In this document: in pieces, positions 52,244-59,122 of the stretch
Layout of the letters: every line of letters starts with the position of its first letter
Numbering within the stretch: the stretch's first letter is position 1
Assembly (NCBI RefSeq): GCF_900120375.1
Contig: NZ_LT635480.1
Span: 1,308,840-1,372,839 of the forward strand
Reading direction: 5' to 3'
DNA length: 64,000 bases
Source: Ndongobacter massiliensis
Lineage (GTDB): Bacteria; Bacillota; Clostridia; Tissierellales; Peptoniphilaceae
The notes under the pieces: model-generated
Databases searched by the model: none
The model's input: only the letters and a program-made list of their open reading frames with translations
Told to the model about the DNA's origin: nothing
Program-made: the position numbers and the translations under genes

Positions 52244-52777
52244 CTACAGTGCGGTTCCCTTTTTTGGAACAAAAAAGACATGCATGTCGACGCCTTCGAG
52301 TTCCAATAATTGAATCTTGCGTTGTATGCCGCCGCCGTACCCGGTTAGATTGCCGTTCGCGCCGACGACGCGATGGCAGGGAATCACAAGAGAAATCGGA
52401 TTATGACCCACGGCGCCGCCCACTGCCTGCGCCGACATTCTTGCCCACCCGCGTTTTTCTGCCACTTGTGCTGCGATTTCTCCATAGGTGATCGTATGCC
52501 CGTACGGAATCGTTCGCAAAATCTCCCAGACAAGTTGGCGGAACGGCGTCGCCTCATAGTGCATCGGCGGCATAAAATCCGGTTCTCTCCCTGAAAAGTA
52601 AACATCCAACCAGTGCTGGACTTCACAAGTTAATGCATCTTCTTTCGTTTCCGTATCTTTCGGCAAAGTCTGTCCGAAATATTTTTGTCCGTTAAACCAC
52701 AATCCGACCAATGCTTGCTCCGAGCAGGCAAAGGTGATCGTGCCCATAGGGGATTCGTATGCGTTCGTATAGATCAT
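52244..52777 (-). CDS. ogt: Methylated-DNA-[protein]-cysteine S-methyltransferase
   Basis: Repairs O6-methylguanine by transferring the methyl group to its own cysteine (suicide enzyme). The 177-residue product shows the active-site IPCHRVVGANG with C134, preceded by the helix-turn-helix arginine-finger region (SAQAVGGAVGHNPI), and followed by LTGYGGGIQRKIQLLELEG. No Ada-type N-terminal zinc domain, so this is the constitutive Ogt type. Transcribed alone on the minus strand, divergent from ychF. Confidence 0.95.
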   Translation of the reverse strand: MIYTNAYESPMGTITFACSEQALVGLWFNGQKYFGQTLPKDTETKEDALTCEVQHWLDVYFSGREPDFMPPMHYEATPFRQLVWEILRTIPYGHTITYGEIAAQVAEKRGWARMSAQAVGGAVGHNPISLVIPCHRVVGANGNLTGYGGGIQRKIQLLELEGVDMHVFFVPKKGTAL

Positions 52778-52956
52778 GGCGCACCTCTTTATTATTGTAA
52801 TTTTTCGTGAATGACAAAGCCACTTTCTTCTTCAAAAATAATTCTACAACATTGTATTCCTATTCGCGAAACACGAAACACCATTCGAAAAATCGAAGGC
52901 GAAAAATTTCATAGAAAATACTACAATAGCCACCTCCACTTTCCCAGCAAGCGAAA

Positions 52957-52986
52957 TTGCGCATTCTCTCGTGCATACGCTATAAT
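52957..52986 (+). promoter_or_regulatory. Promoter of ychF
   Basis: -35 TTGCGC (52957-52962), 18-bp spacer, perfect -10 TATAAT (52981-52986), 33 bases before the ATG. Confidence 0.65.
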
Positions 52987-53019
52987 AACTCTAAGCAAAA
53001 AAATCAATAAGGAGCTATC

Positions 53020-54123
53020 ATGAAATTAGGTATCGTTGGGCTGCCCAATGTGGGAAAGTCCACGCTTTTTAATGCAATTACACAGGCCGGCGTGCTGGCG
53101 GCGAATTATCCATTTGCCACAATCGAGCCCAATATCGGCATGGTCGAGGTGCCGGACCCGCGGCTGGCAGTTTTAAGTGAACTAAGCCACTCCAAGCGGA
53201 TTGTCCCGGCGGTGGTCGAGTTTTACGATATTGCAGGGCTGGTTCGCGGCGCCAGTCAGGGCGAGGGGCTTGGCAACAAATTTCTCGCGGATATTCGCCA
53301 GTGCGAAGCCATCGTCCAGGTGCTGCGCTGTTTTGAGGATCCCAATGTGAGCCACGTCGACGGCTCAATTGATCCCCTGCGCGATATTGAAACGATCAAT
53401 CTGGAACTCATTCTTTCCGATATGGAGTTGGTGGAAAAGATTCTGGCAAAAACCGAGAAAATTGCAAAATCGGATAAAGCCGCGCGCCCGGAAGCCGCAT
53501 TGCTGCACCGCATTCTCGACGTGCTGAATGAAGGCAAATCGGCGCGCGTACTGGATCTCAATGAAGAGGAAGCAAAATTGCTGCGCTCCTATCAGCTGCT
53601 GTCCACCAAGCCCATTCTTTATATCGCCAATGTTTCGGATGCGGAGGTTGCCGGCACAGATGTTGGAACGGGCACTAACCCCTGGGTACCGAAAATCCGC
53701 GCTTTCGCCGATACGGAAAATGCGCGCGTCGTGGCACTCTGTGCACAGGCGGAGGCGGAAATCGCGGAACTCGACGCAACGGATAAAGAGGAATTTCTGC
53801 AACTTTTAGGGCTGTCCTCTTCCGGCGTTGATCGCCTGATTCGCGCATCCTACGACTTACTCGGTCAAATCTCCTTCCTCACAACGGGAGAAATGGAAAC
53901 CCGCGCCTGGACCATTCAAAGAGATACCCCGGCGGTCGAGGCGGCAGGCAAAATTCACACCGATATTCAACGCGGTTTTATTCGCGCAGAGATCGTCTCA
54001 TATGAGGATCTCGTTGTCTGTGGTTCTATGAACGTGGCCCGTGAAAAGGGATTGGTACGTCTGGAGGGGAAAGACTACCCCATGCAGGACGGTGATGTCG
54101 TCTATTTCCGGTTTAATGTCTAA
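53020..54123 (+). CDS. ychF: Redox-regulated ATPase YchF (OLA1 family)
   Basis: An Obg-related P-loop protein that prefers ATP to GTP and binds ribosomes; linked to stress responses. The 367 residues show G1 GLPNVGKSTLFNAIT (residues 7-21), G3 DIAGLVRGASQGEGLG, and YIANVSDAE in place of the GTP-specific NKxD, as in YchF. A C-terminal TGS domain begins SFLTTGEMETRAWTI. ATG start with AAGGAG. Transcribed alone and ended by a hairpin shared with the convergent toxin gene. Confidence 0.96.
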   Translation: MKLGIVGLPNVGKSTLFNAITQAGVLAANYPFATIEPNIGMVEVPDPRLAVLSELSHSKRIVPAVVEFYDIAGLVRGASQGEGLGNKFLADIRQCEAIVQVLRCFEDPNVSHVDGSIDPLRDIETINLELILSDMELVEKILAKTEKIAKSDKAARPEAALLHRILDVLNEGKSARVLDLNEEEAKLLRSYQLLSTKPILYIANVSDAEVAGTDVGTGTNPWVPKIRAFADTENARVVALCAQAEAEIAELDATDKEEFLQLLGLSSSGVDRLIRASYDLLGQISFLTTGEMETRAWTIQRDTPAVEAAGKIHTDIQRGFIRAEIVSYEDLVVCGSMNVAREKGLVRLEGKDYPMQDGDVVYFRFNV

Positions 54124-54136
54124 AGTAGTGGTGCGG

Positions 54137-54179
54137 AGCGTTTCGCCCGAAGATCCCTTCGGGCGGGAAGCGCTTTTTC
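54137..54179. terminator. Terminator between ychF and the toxin gene
   Basis: AGCGTTTCGCCCGAAG and CTTCGGGCGGGAAGCGCT pair over 16 positions (some G-U type) around loop atcc, followed by TTTTTCTT on the plus strand. It lies between the convergent stops of ychF and the toxin, so it mainly serves ychF. Confidence 0.85.
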
Positions 54180-54446
54180 TTAATATATTTCCCTGCGATG
54201 TCCGACGGAAAGAGCTAAAATGATAAGCTTATTGTCGTCAATTGTGGCAATAAGACGATAACTTCCTATCCGATAGCGCCATTGTCCACTTCTGTTCGCG
54301 GTGAGTCCTTTCCCGTGTTGACGAGGATTTTCACATGCAACAAGATTTTTGTTCATCCAGGCTCGGATGATTTTCTGCGTATATCGGTCGAGCTTTCTGA
54401 AGTCTTTTTTGAATCGTTCTGTCAATTCAATTTCATACTTCTTCAT
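54180..54446 (-). CDS. RelE/ParE-family toxin
   Basis: An 88-residue protein of the RelE/YafQ/ParE superfamily: MKKYEIELTERFKKDFRKLD at the start, a helix ending IIRAWMNKNL, then NPRQHGKGLTANRSGQWRYRIGSYRLIATIDDN with the typical basic catalytic-face residues and a C-terminal VGHRREIY. The start is ATG 54446, with GGAGGG 6 bases upstream; an upstream in-frame TTG precedes that Shine-Dalgarno. It overlaps the antitoxin stop by 14 bases. Likely mRNA interferase, but a gyrase-targeting ParE activity cannot be excluded. Confidence 0.88.
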   Translation of the reverse strand: MKKYEIELTERFKKDFRKLDRYTQKIIRAWMNKNLVACENPRQHGKGLTANRSGQWRYRIGSYRLIATIDDNKLIILALSVGHRREIY

Positions 54447-54660
54447 CCAATTCCCTCCAAAACTCTTCAATGGGAGTGGATTGACACCCGCTTTCTAAGT
54501 ACTCACGATATGCTTCTTCCGCTACAGCGAGGTCGTACTCATCTTCGATACGTTCAAACAGCGCCTGCTTGAACGCCTCGCCCACCGATACCCCGTGTAA
54601 ACGCGCATAGGCGGTAGCGAGTTTGCGCTCTTCTTCGGTTAAACGGATGGAAAATGCCAT
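54433..54660 (-). CDS. RelB-like antitoxin (DUF6290-type, ribbon-helix-helix)
   Basis: A 75-residue acidic protein. The N-terminal MAFSIRLTEEERKLATAYARLHGVSVGEAFKQAL is a ribbon-helix-helix DNA-binding domain, and the C-terminal part, rich in E and Y, should wrap the toxin. Start ATG 54660, with AGGAGG about 11 bases upstream; a longer in-frame version runs into the promoter. It precedes the toxin with a 14-base overlap, the common antitoxin-first order, and probably represses its own promoter through the palindrome at 54687-54701. Confidence 0.85.
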   Translation of the reverse strand: MAFSIRLTEEERKLATAYARLHGVSVGEAFKQALFERIEDEYDLAVAEEAYREYLESGCQSTPIEEFWRELDEEV

Positions 54661-54686
54661 ATTCGATAGCCCTCCTTTCCTCTGTT

Positions 54687-54721
54687 TAGTACATTGTACT
54701 ACTTTTGTTGTGTACGAACAA
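54687..54721 (-). promoter_or_regulatory. Promoter and operator of the toxin-antitoxin pair
   Basis: On the minus strand: -35 TTGTTC (54721-54716), 17-bp spacer, -10 TACAAT (54698-54693). A perfect 15-bp palindrome TAGTACA-a-TGTACTA (54687-54701) covers the -10 box, as expected for an autorepressing RHH antitoxin. Confidence 0.7.
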
Positions 54722-54750
54722 TCAAACATTTTTCCACCCCCAATTTCTTT

Positions 54751-56175
54751 TTAATCTCCCGTTTCTTCGTTAAAAAACAAAAATACCTCATCCGCCAGGC
54801 GGATGGTGGCGCCGTGGTACAAGACGGTTGGTTCGCCCGGTGAAAGCAGCACCTCATCCACATAACTGTGATTGGTTGCGTGATTATCAATTAAAAAATA
54901 CAAGGCGCCGTCGCGTTGAATGGTCGCGTGGTTGCGGCTGACCGCGGTGTTCCCGTGCACTACATAATCCGCATACGCGGCCTGCGTGCCGATGCGAAAC
55001 AGATCCTGCGCAATAGCAATGCGTTCGCCCGTTTTTTGTCGCACGAGATAGGCGCCGTGCGCCACCTTGTCGGGGGATTGTAATAACGTCGTCCCCGCAG
55101 AAATTGAGGAGGTAAAGGCGGACTTTGGCGTGCGCGCCGACTGCGGGCGCCGATCTTCCGAGTCCGATGGCAGAGATTCTTCCCGCGTCGCCCCCTCCGG
55201 CGCATTTTTTCTTGCGTAGGTACCGTTTCGATAGCGCACCCAGTTTTCCCGACTGAAATGCGTGAATAGATGAATCAGCAGGCGTATGCGTTCGGATGCA
55301 GGAAAAGACAATCGCGCCACTTTTTTTTCCCCATTTTGCGATTCTGAGGTTCCCGCTTTTGCAATGTCCGCGGTTGCTTGCTGCATCGATGCATCCTGTG
55401 GCACCGCAATCTGTTTGGTTCCCGCCGTTCGCAACGTCGACATTGGTGGCGTTACTATCTTTTCCCGCACGCGTGAATGCGTTCCCACAGAAACCTCGGT
55501 CTGCGCGCGGATTCGAATCTTTTCCCGCACGCGCGAATGCGTTGGTCCCGCCGGTATTTCCTCGTCCCATAGATTCTGCAATGCCGACGATGGCATACAC
55601 GGTTCTTGTTCCATCTGCCGTAATTCCTGTAATCGGTTGTAAAAAGAACGCACCGAACAATCGGGACGATTGAGAACCCCCAATAAATCCGCAACATACG
55701 ATCGATCCTCCGTTGGGTCATACGTCGCTCTCATGATAAAACGTCGCAAAAAATCAAAAACGGACGTCCTTTCCTGTACATTTTTGAGCGGCAGACAGAG
55801 CATTTGTACAATCTCTTCCTCCGTATCGATGTAAATGAACGCTTCCTCCCACATCAACTGCGCCGGATCCAACATCATTTCTTCTGCACGAAAAATGCAG
55901 GAAAGCAATGCCTGCAGAAGCGACGTGCTTTCTTTTTTGGTAAATGGTTGTTCCATACGCACGCGTAACGACTCGAGTCCCGTAATGTCATACCGAAGGC
56001 GGACACGCCCATCACTGCGTTCTTCTGATAGAGGAAGAAAACCGGGGATTGTGTTATTGCATAGCATTTGACGGGAAATTTCGTCCAAAAGGCCGATGTC
56101 CACTTCTTCATAGATGAGATAGGTCTTTGATCCGTAATTTTTTTGACAAAATTGATTGTGTTTCTCTTCTCCCAC
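54751..56175 (-). CDS. FHA-domain protein (DUF6382-like N-terminal region)
   Basis: A 474-residue protein. The N-terminal 200 residues resemble the DUF6382 region of FHA proteins in Clostridia. A low-complexity middle part contains a 20-residue imperfect repeat (two copies of THSRVREKI). The C-terminal 100 residues are an FHA phosphothreonine-binding domain (FRIGTQAAYADYVV, SRNHATIQRDGALYFLIDNHATNHSYVD). The start is GTG 56175 with GGGAGG 5 bases upstream, one base after the prepilin-peptidase stop. Last gene of the kinase-Tad operon; it probably reads out Ser/Thr phosphorylation by the kinase at 61387-63030. A short hydrophobic membrane segment is not evident. Confidence 0.8.
   Translation of the reverse strand: MGEEKHNQFCQKNYGSKTYLIYEEVDIGLLDEISRQMLCNNTIPGFLPLSEERSDGRVRLRYDITGLESLRVRMEQPFTKKESTSLLQALLSCIFRAEEMMLDPAQLMWEEAFIYIDTEEEIVQMLCLPLKNVQERTSVFDFLRRFIMRATYDPTEDRSYVADLLGVLNRPDCSVRSFYNRLQELRQMEQEPCMPSSALQNLWDEEIPAGPTHSRVREKIRIRAQTEVSVGTHSRVREKIVTPPMSTLRTAGTKQIAVPQDASMQQATADIAKAGTSESQNGEKKVARLSFPASERIRLLIHLFTHFSRENWVRYRNGTYARKNAPEGATREESLPSDSEDRRPQSARTPKSAFTSSISAGTTLLQSPDKVAHGAYLVRQKTGERIAIAQDLFRIGTQAAYADYVVHGNTAVSRNHATIQRDGALYFLIDNHATNHSYVDEVLLSPGEPTVLYHGATIRLADEVFLFFNEETGD
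55456..55542 (-). repeat. 60-bp imperfect tandem repeat inside the FHA gene
   Basis: TCTTTTCCCGCACGCG-GAATGCGTT occurs at 55458-55482 and again exactly 60 bases later at 55518-55542, encoding two copies of the peptide THSRVREKI. A 20-residue duplication in the linker. Confidence 0.7.
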
Positions 56176-56176
56176 A

Positions 56177-56752
56177 TTATCCTCCCATTGCAATGGACAC
56201 ATATGCGCCGAAAAATAAATACGGTGCAAAGGGCAATGTCTGCGCTCGATTGCGCGTTTTTACCCATGTGAACAGTGCTGAAAAAAAGCAGAACAAAAAC
56301 CCGATGAGCAAACTCTCAAAAAGATGGATGCCTTCCACCAAAGCCATGCCGATCAGCAATTTCGCATCCCCCATACCGAATCCTGAAAATACGCAGGCAA
56401 AAAGCAGGACTGTCGTTCCGAGTGCGCCTGCAAAGAGAAGGCGCCGCCAAGCCGCCGCCGGCGAAAAAAACAGCAGCACATGTGCCAACCCGGCAGCAGC
56501 CAAGGCGGCGGAGCAACGGTTTGGAATGCGGTGTCGACGCGCATCATAACAGGCGATGTACAGCAAAAAATCTAGATAGCATACGATTTGTACCGCCTGA
56601 AATGGCGCATAGGCACGCTTCTCCAGAAGTACAAAAAAGAAGGGCACAAAGAGTAAAAGCATCGCCAACTGTTTTCCGTACCTCAAAAGTCTCAAAGCCA
56701 CAAAGTTCTGCCGAGCGTAGAAGTCCGCCCTTGCCAAAGTAAATTCATTCAT
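56177..56752 (-). CDS. Prepilin peptidase (A24 family, CpaA/TadV-like)
   Basis: A membrane aspartic protease that removes leader peptides from type IV or Flp prepilins. The 191-residue product has about six hydrophobic helices. Both catalytic aspartates are present: D70 in CYDARRHRIPN and D129 in SGFGMGDAKLL. The N-terminal methyltransferase domain of large prepilin peptidases is absent, as in CpaA/TadV. Start at ATG 56752, four bases after the CpaF stop; longer in-frame versions overlap cpaF. No prepilin gene is seen in the window. Confidence 0.85.
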   Translation of the reverse strand: MNEFTLARADFYARQNFVALRLLRYGKQLAMLLLFVPFFFVLLEKRAYAPFQAVQIVCYLDFLLYIACYDARRHRIPNRCSAALAAAGLAHVLLFFSPAAAWRRLLFAGALGTTVLLFACVFSGFGMGDAKLLIGMALVEGIHLFESLLIGFLFCFFSALFTWVKTRNRAQTLPFAPYLFFGAYVSIAMGG

Positions 56753-56756
56753 TGTG

Positions 56757-58052
56757 TCACTCCGCCATCTCCACCGAATCTGCCGGCCCGTCCTCCAGAC
56801 CTGCCAATCGAAGCTTGCGCCGATTGTGCAAAGTTTCCCCGGTCGACTGCAGCGCGCCCGAAACCGATCGCAATGTGGATTGATCGTCCTCCACAAAACG
56901 GTACAATGGGCACAACCGAATTTCCCCATCCTCCACGCCACACACTTCGGCAATCTCCACCGTGCGCCGCGTTTTATCACGCAGTCGCGCCAAGTGAATA
57001 ATCAAATCAATGGCCGATGCAATCTGTTGGCGAATGGCGATCAGGGGAATCCGTGCCGAGCCCTGCAACACCATCGTTTCCAAACGCAGGAGCATATCCT
57101 GCGGAGAATTCGCGTGTCCCGTTGAAAGCGAGCCATCATGGCCCGTATTCATCGCCTGTAACATATCCAAAGCTTCCGGCCCGCGCACCTCCCCGACGAT
57201 GATACGTTCCGGGCGCATTCGCAGCGAGGTGCGGATGAGTTCGCGAATCGAAATGTGGCCCTCGCCCGCTGCATTGGCATTGCGCGTCTCCATGCGCACG
57301 AGATTTTGAATGCCCCGAATTTGCAATTCCGCCGAGTCTTCGATTGTGATGATGCGTTCTTCTTTCGGGATAAAATCTGACAGGGCATTGAGAAAACTCG
57401 TCTTCCCGGACCCCGTTCCCCCGCTGATGAAAATATTGTATTTTGCGCGCACCCATCGGTGCAATTGCGCCGCCGTCTCCGGTGGCAACGAGCCCAGCGC
57501 AATCAGCCGGGCCATGGTCATGCCCTCTTTTGGAAATTTTCGTATGGTCACCTTCGCACCATCCAACGCCACCGGCGGCAAAACGACATTGACGCGCGAA
57601 CCATCGGGCAGGCGCGTGTCGACAATGGGTCGGGATTCGTTGACCTCCCGTCCCGCCATGGAAACAATGCGCTGAATGAGATCTTCCAAGGAACGCTCGC
57701 CCCACTGCGGCTGCGCATAACGTTCCAAACATCCCGCCCGTTCCAAGAACACCTCGTCCGGACCGTTAATCATGACCTCGCTCACCGTATCGTCCGAAAG
57801 AAGCTCATCCAAAAAACCGAATCCATACAGCGCACTTTGAATGCGACGAACCAGTTCCGCCCGACGCGTCAACGAAAGATACTGCCCTGCAAAGTGTCGA
57901 TCGATCAGCGCCTCGGTTCGCGTTTCCAAAAGCTTGCGATCCGTTTGCACATCGCCTGGAAAATTTGCCACTTCTTCACGAATCTGCTGTAAAATTTCCT
58001 CTTCCGCTCGCTTTGTCTCGGAAAGCCCTGCATTCACCGCTCGCACAGCCAT
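56757..58052 (-). CDS. CpaF/TadA-type secretion ATPase
   Basis: The hexameric ATPase that powers Tad/Flp pilus assembly. The 431 residues contain the N-terminal domain, Walker A GGTGSGKTSF (residues 211-220), Walker B region RIIVGEVRGPEALDMLQAM, the His box HDGSLSTGHANSPQDML, and family stretches DTRLPDGSRVNVVLPP and ITIEDSAELQI. Start ATG 58052, overlapping the CpaE-like gene by 19 bases, with GGAGG upstream. In Tad systems it pairs with TadB/TadC platform proteins, which are missing here. Confidence 0.9.
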   Translation of the reverse strand: MAVRAVNAGLSETKRAEEEILQQIREEVANFPGDVQTDRKLLETRTEALIDRHFAGQYLSLTRRAELVRRIQSALYGFGFLDELLSDDTVSEVMINGPDEVFLERAGCLERYAQPQWGERSLEDLIQRIVSMAGREVNESRPIVDTRLPDGSRVNVVLPPVALDGAKVTIRKFPKEGMTMARLIALGSLPPETAAQLHRWVRAKYNIFISGGTGSGKTSFLNALSDFIPKEERIITIEDSAELQIRGIQNLVRMETRNANAAGEGHISIRELIRTSLRMRPERIIVGEVRGPEALDMLQAMNTGHDGSLSTGHANSPQDMLLRLETMVLQGSARIPLIAIRQQIASAIDLIIHLARLRDKTRRTVEIAEVCGVEDGEIRLCPLYRFVEDDQSTLRSVSGALQSTGETLHNRRKLRLAGLEDGPADSVEMAE

Positions 58053-59122
58053 CGTGTCACCACCTCCTCCACCGCGACAGTCTGAGATAGACGCCGCAGC
58101 GACACCGTTTCCCCCGCATTTGGCACGCATCCTACGACCGGTACGGGGATGGCTCGTGTGCGCCCGCCCCGATCGGAGCAGCGATTGTACAAAAGCAGCC
58201 CTCGATTTTCTGTGGTACCGTGCCACACCGCGGACAAATCCCGCCATACAGCGTCGAGCGCTTCATCGGTTGTCTCTTTCCCATCCGAAACAAAAAGAAT
58301 TCGATCCCGTTCCTCCTCAAAAAAGGAGACGAGCGTACCGTCATGCCGGGTGTAATCCAGCACCACGGCGTCGACCTGCGAAGAATCGCTCAACGCCTGA
58401 AAAAGAGTATGTATATCCTGCGGCTGCAATTCCGTGGCATCCAAAAAATTTCGACAGCGTCCGAAATAATACACGCCGTCCCGTCCTTCACCGAAGAGCA
58501 CGGCGATGTTCTCTTCCTCTGCAACGCCCCGTTTCAAACGATAAATGACCTCGCTCATACTGCTTTCACAACGTCCGCCGAATAAACGCTGCGGATCGGT
58601 TCGGCCGTCCAAACTCAGATAAAATACAGCTTTTCCCTGCCTTGCCGCACAGATCGCACATGCACAGGCAATACTCGTTGCCCCGACACCGCCGGCAGCT
58701 GCGCTCACCCACAAGAAGGGCACCGAATGCATTTGTCTTTCCGCTTCGTAAGCGAAAACAGACTCTTTTGCCCGTTCCGACAAAGTGCCTTGCCTCTCTT
58801 TTCTCAAAAGGCGTTCGGAAATTTCTCGGTACAGGCATTCCGGTTTCTGATAACGAAAGATCACAAATCCCATTTTCTGACCGTCTTCTTTGGCATCGCT
58901 TAAAAGAAAAACGGGCATCGACGGCTCTGGCAGCAACTGTAAAAATTGAGGCCGGAGCGCTTCTGCAAGAAGAACCGCATCCGGTTTTTCCTTCCGCAAA
59001 CGCATGGTGGCGTCTTCCAGTGACGTAAAATAGAGCACATCCACCGGCTGCGGACGGTGCAGGAACGCCTGGCGCAAGCGCACGGCATAGGCACTATCGG
59101 GATCAAAGAGGACGAGTTTCAT
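58034..59122 (-). CDS. CpaE/TadZ-like ParA-fold protein
   Basis: A 362-residue protein. An N-terminal receiver-like domain (MKLVLFDPDSAYAVRLRQAF; VFLLSDAKEDGQKMGFV) is followed by a MinD/ParA-type ATPase fold. The P-loop region reads AAAGGVGATSIACACA (residues 141-156): the Walker A lysine is replaced by alanine and the preceding signature lysine is also missing. Atypical P-loops are known in CpaE/TadZ proteins, which localise the Tad machine to the pole. The start is ATG 59122 with GGAGGG 7 bases upstream, overlapping the Ig-repeat gene by 20 bases. Confidence 0.75.
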   Translation of the reverse strand: MKLVLFDPDSAYAVRLRQAFLHRPQPVDVLYFTSLEDATMRLRKEKPDAVLLAEALRPQFLQLLPEPSMPVFLLSDAKEDGQKMGFVIFRYQKPECLYREISERLLRKERQGTLSERAKESVFAYEAERQMHSVPFLWVSAAAGGVGATSIACACAICAARQGKAVFYLSLDGRTDPQRLFGGRCESSMSEVIYRLKRGVAEEENIAVLFGEGRDGVYYFGRCRNFLDATELQPQDIHTLFQALSDSSQVDAVVLDYTRHDGTLVSFFEEERDRILFVSDGKETTDEALDAVWRDLSAVWHGTTENRGLLLYNRCSDRGGRTRAIPVPVVGCVPNAGETVSLRRLSQTVAVEEVVTRWLCER

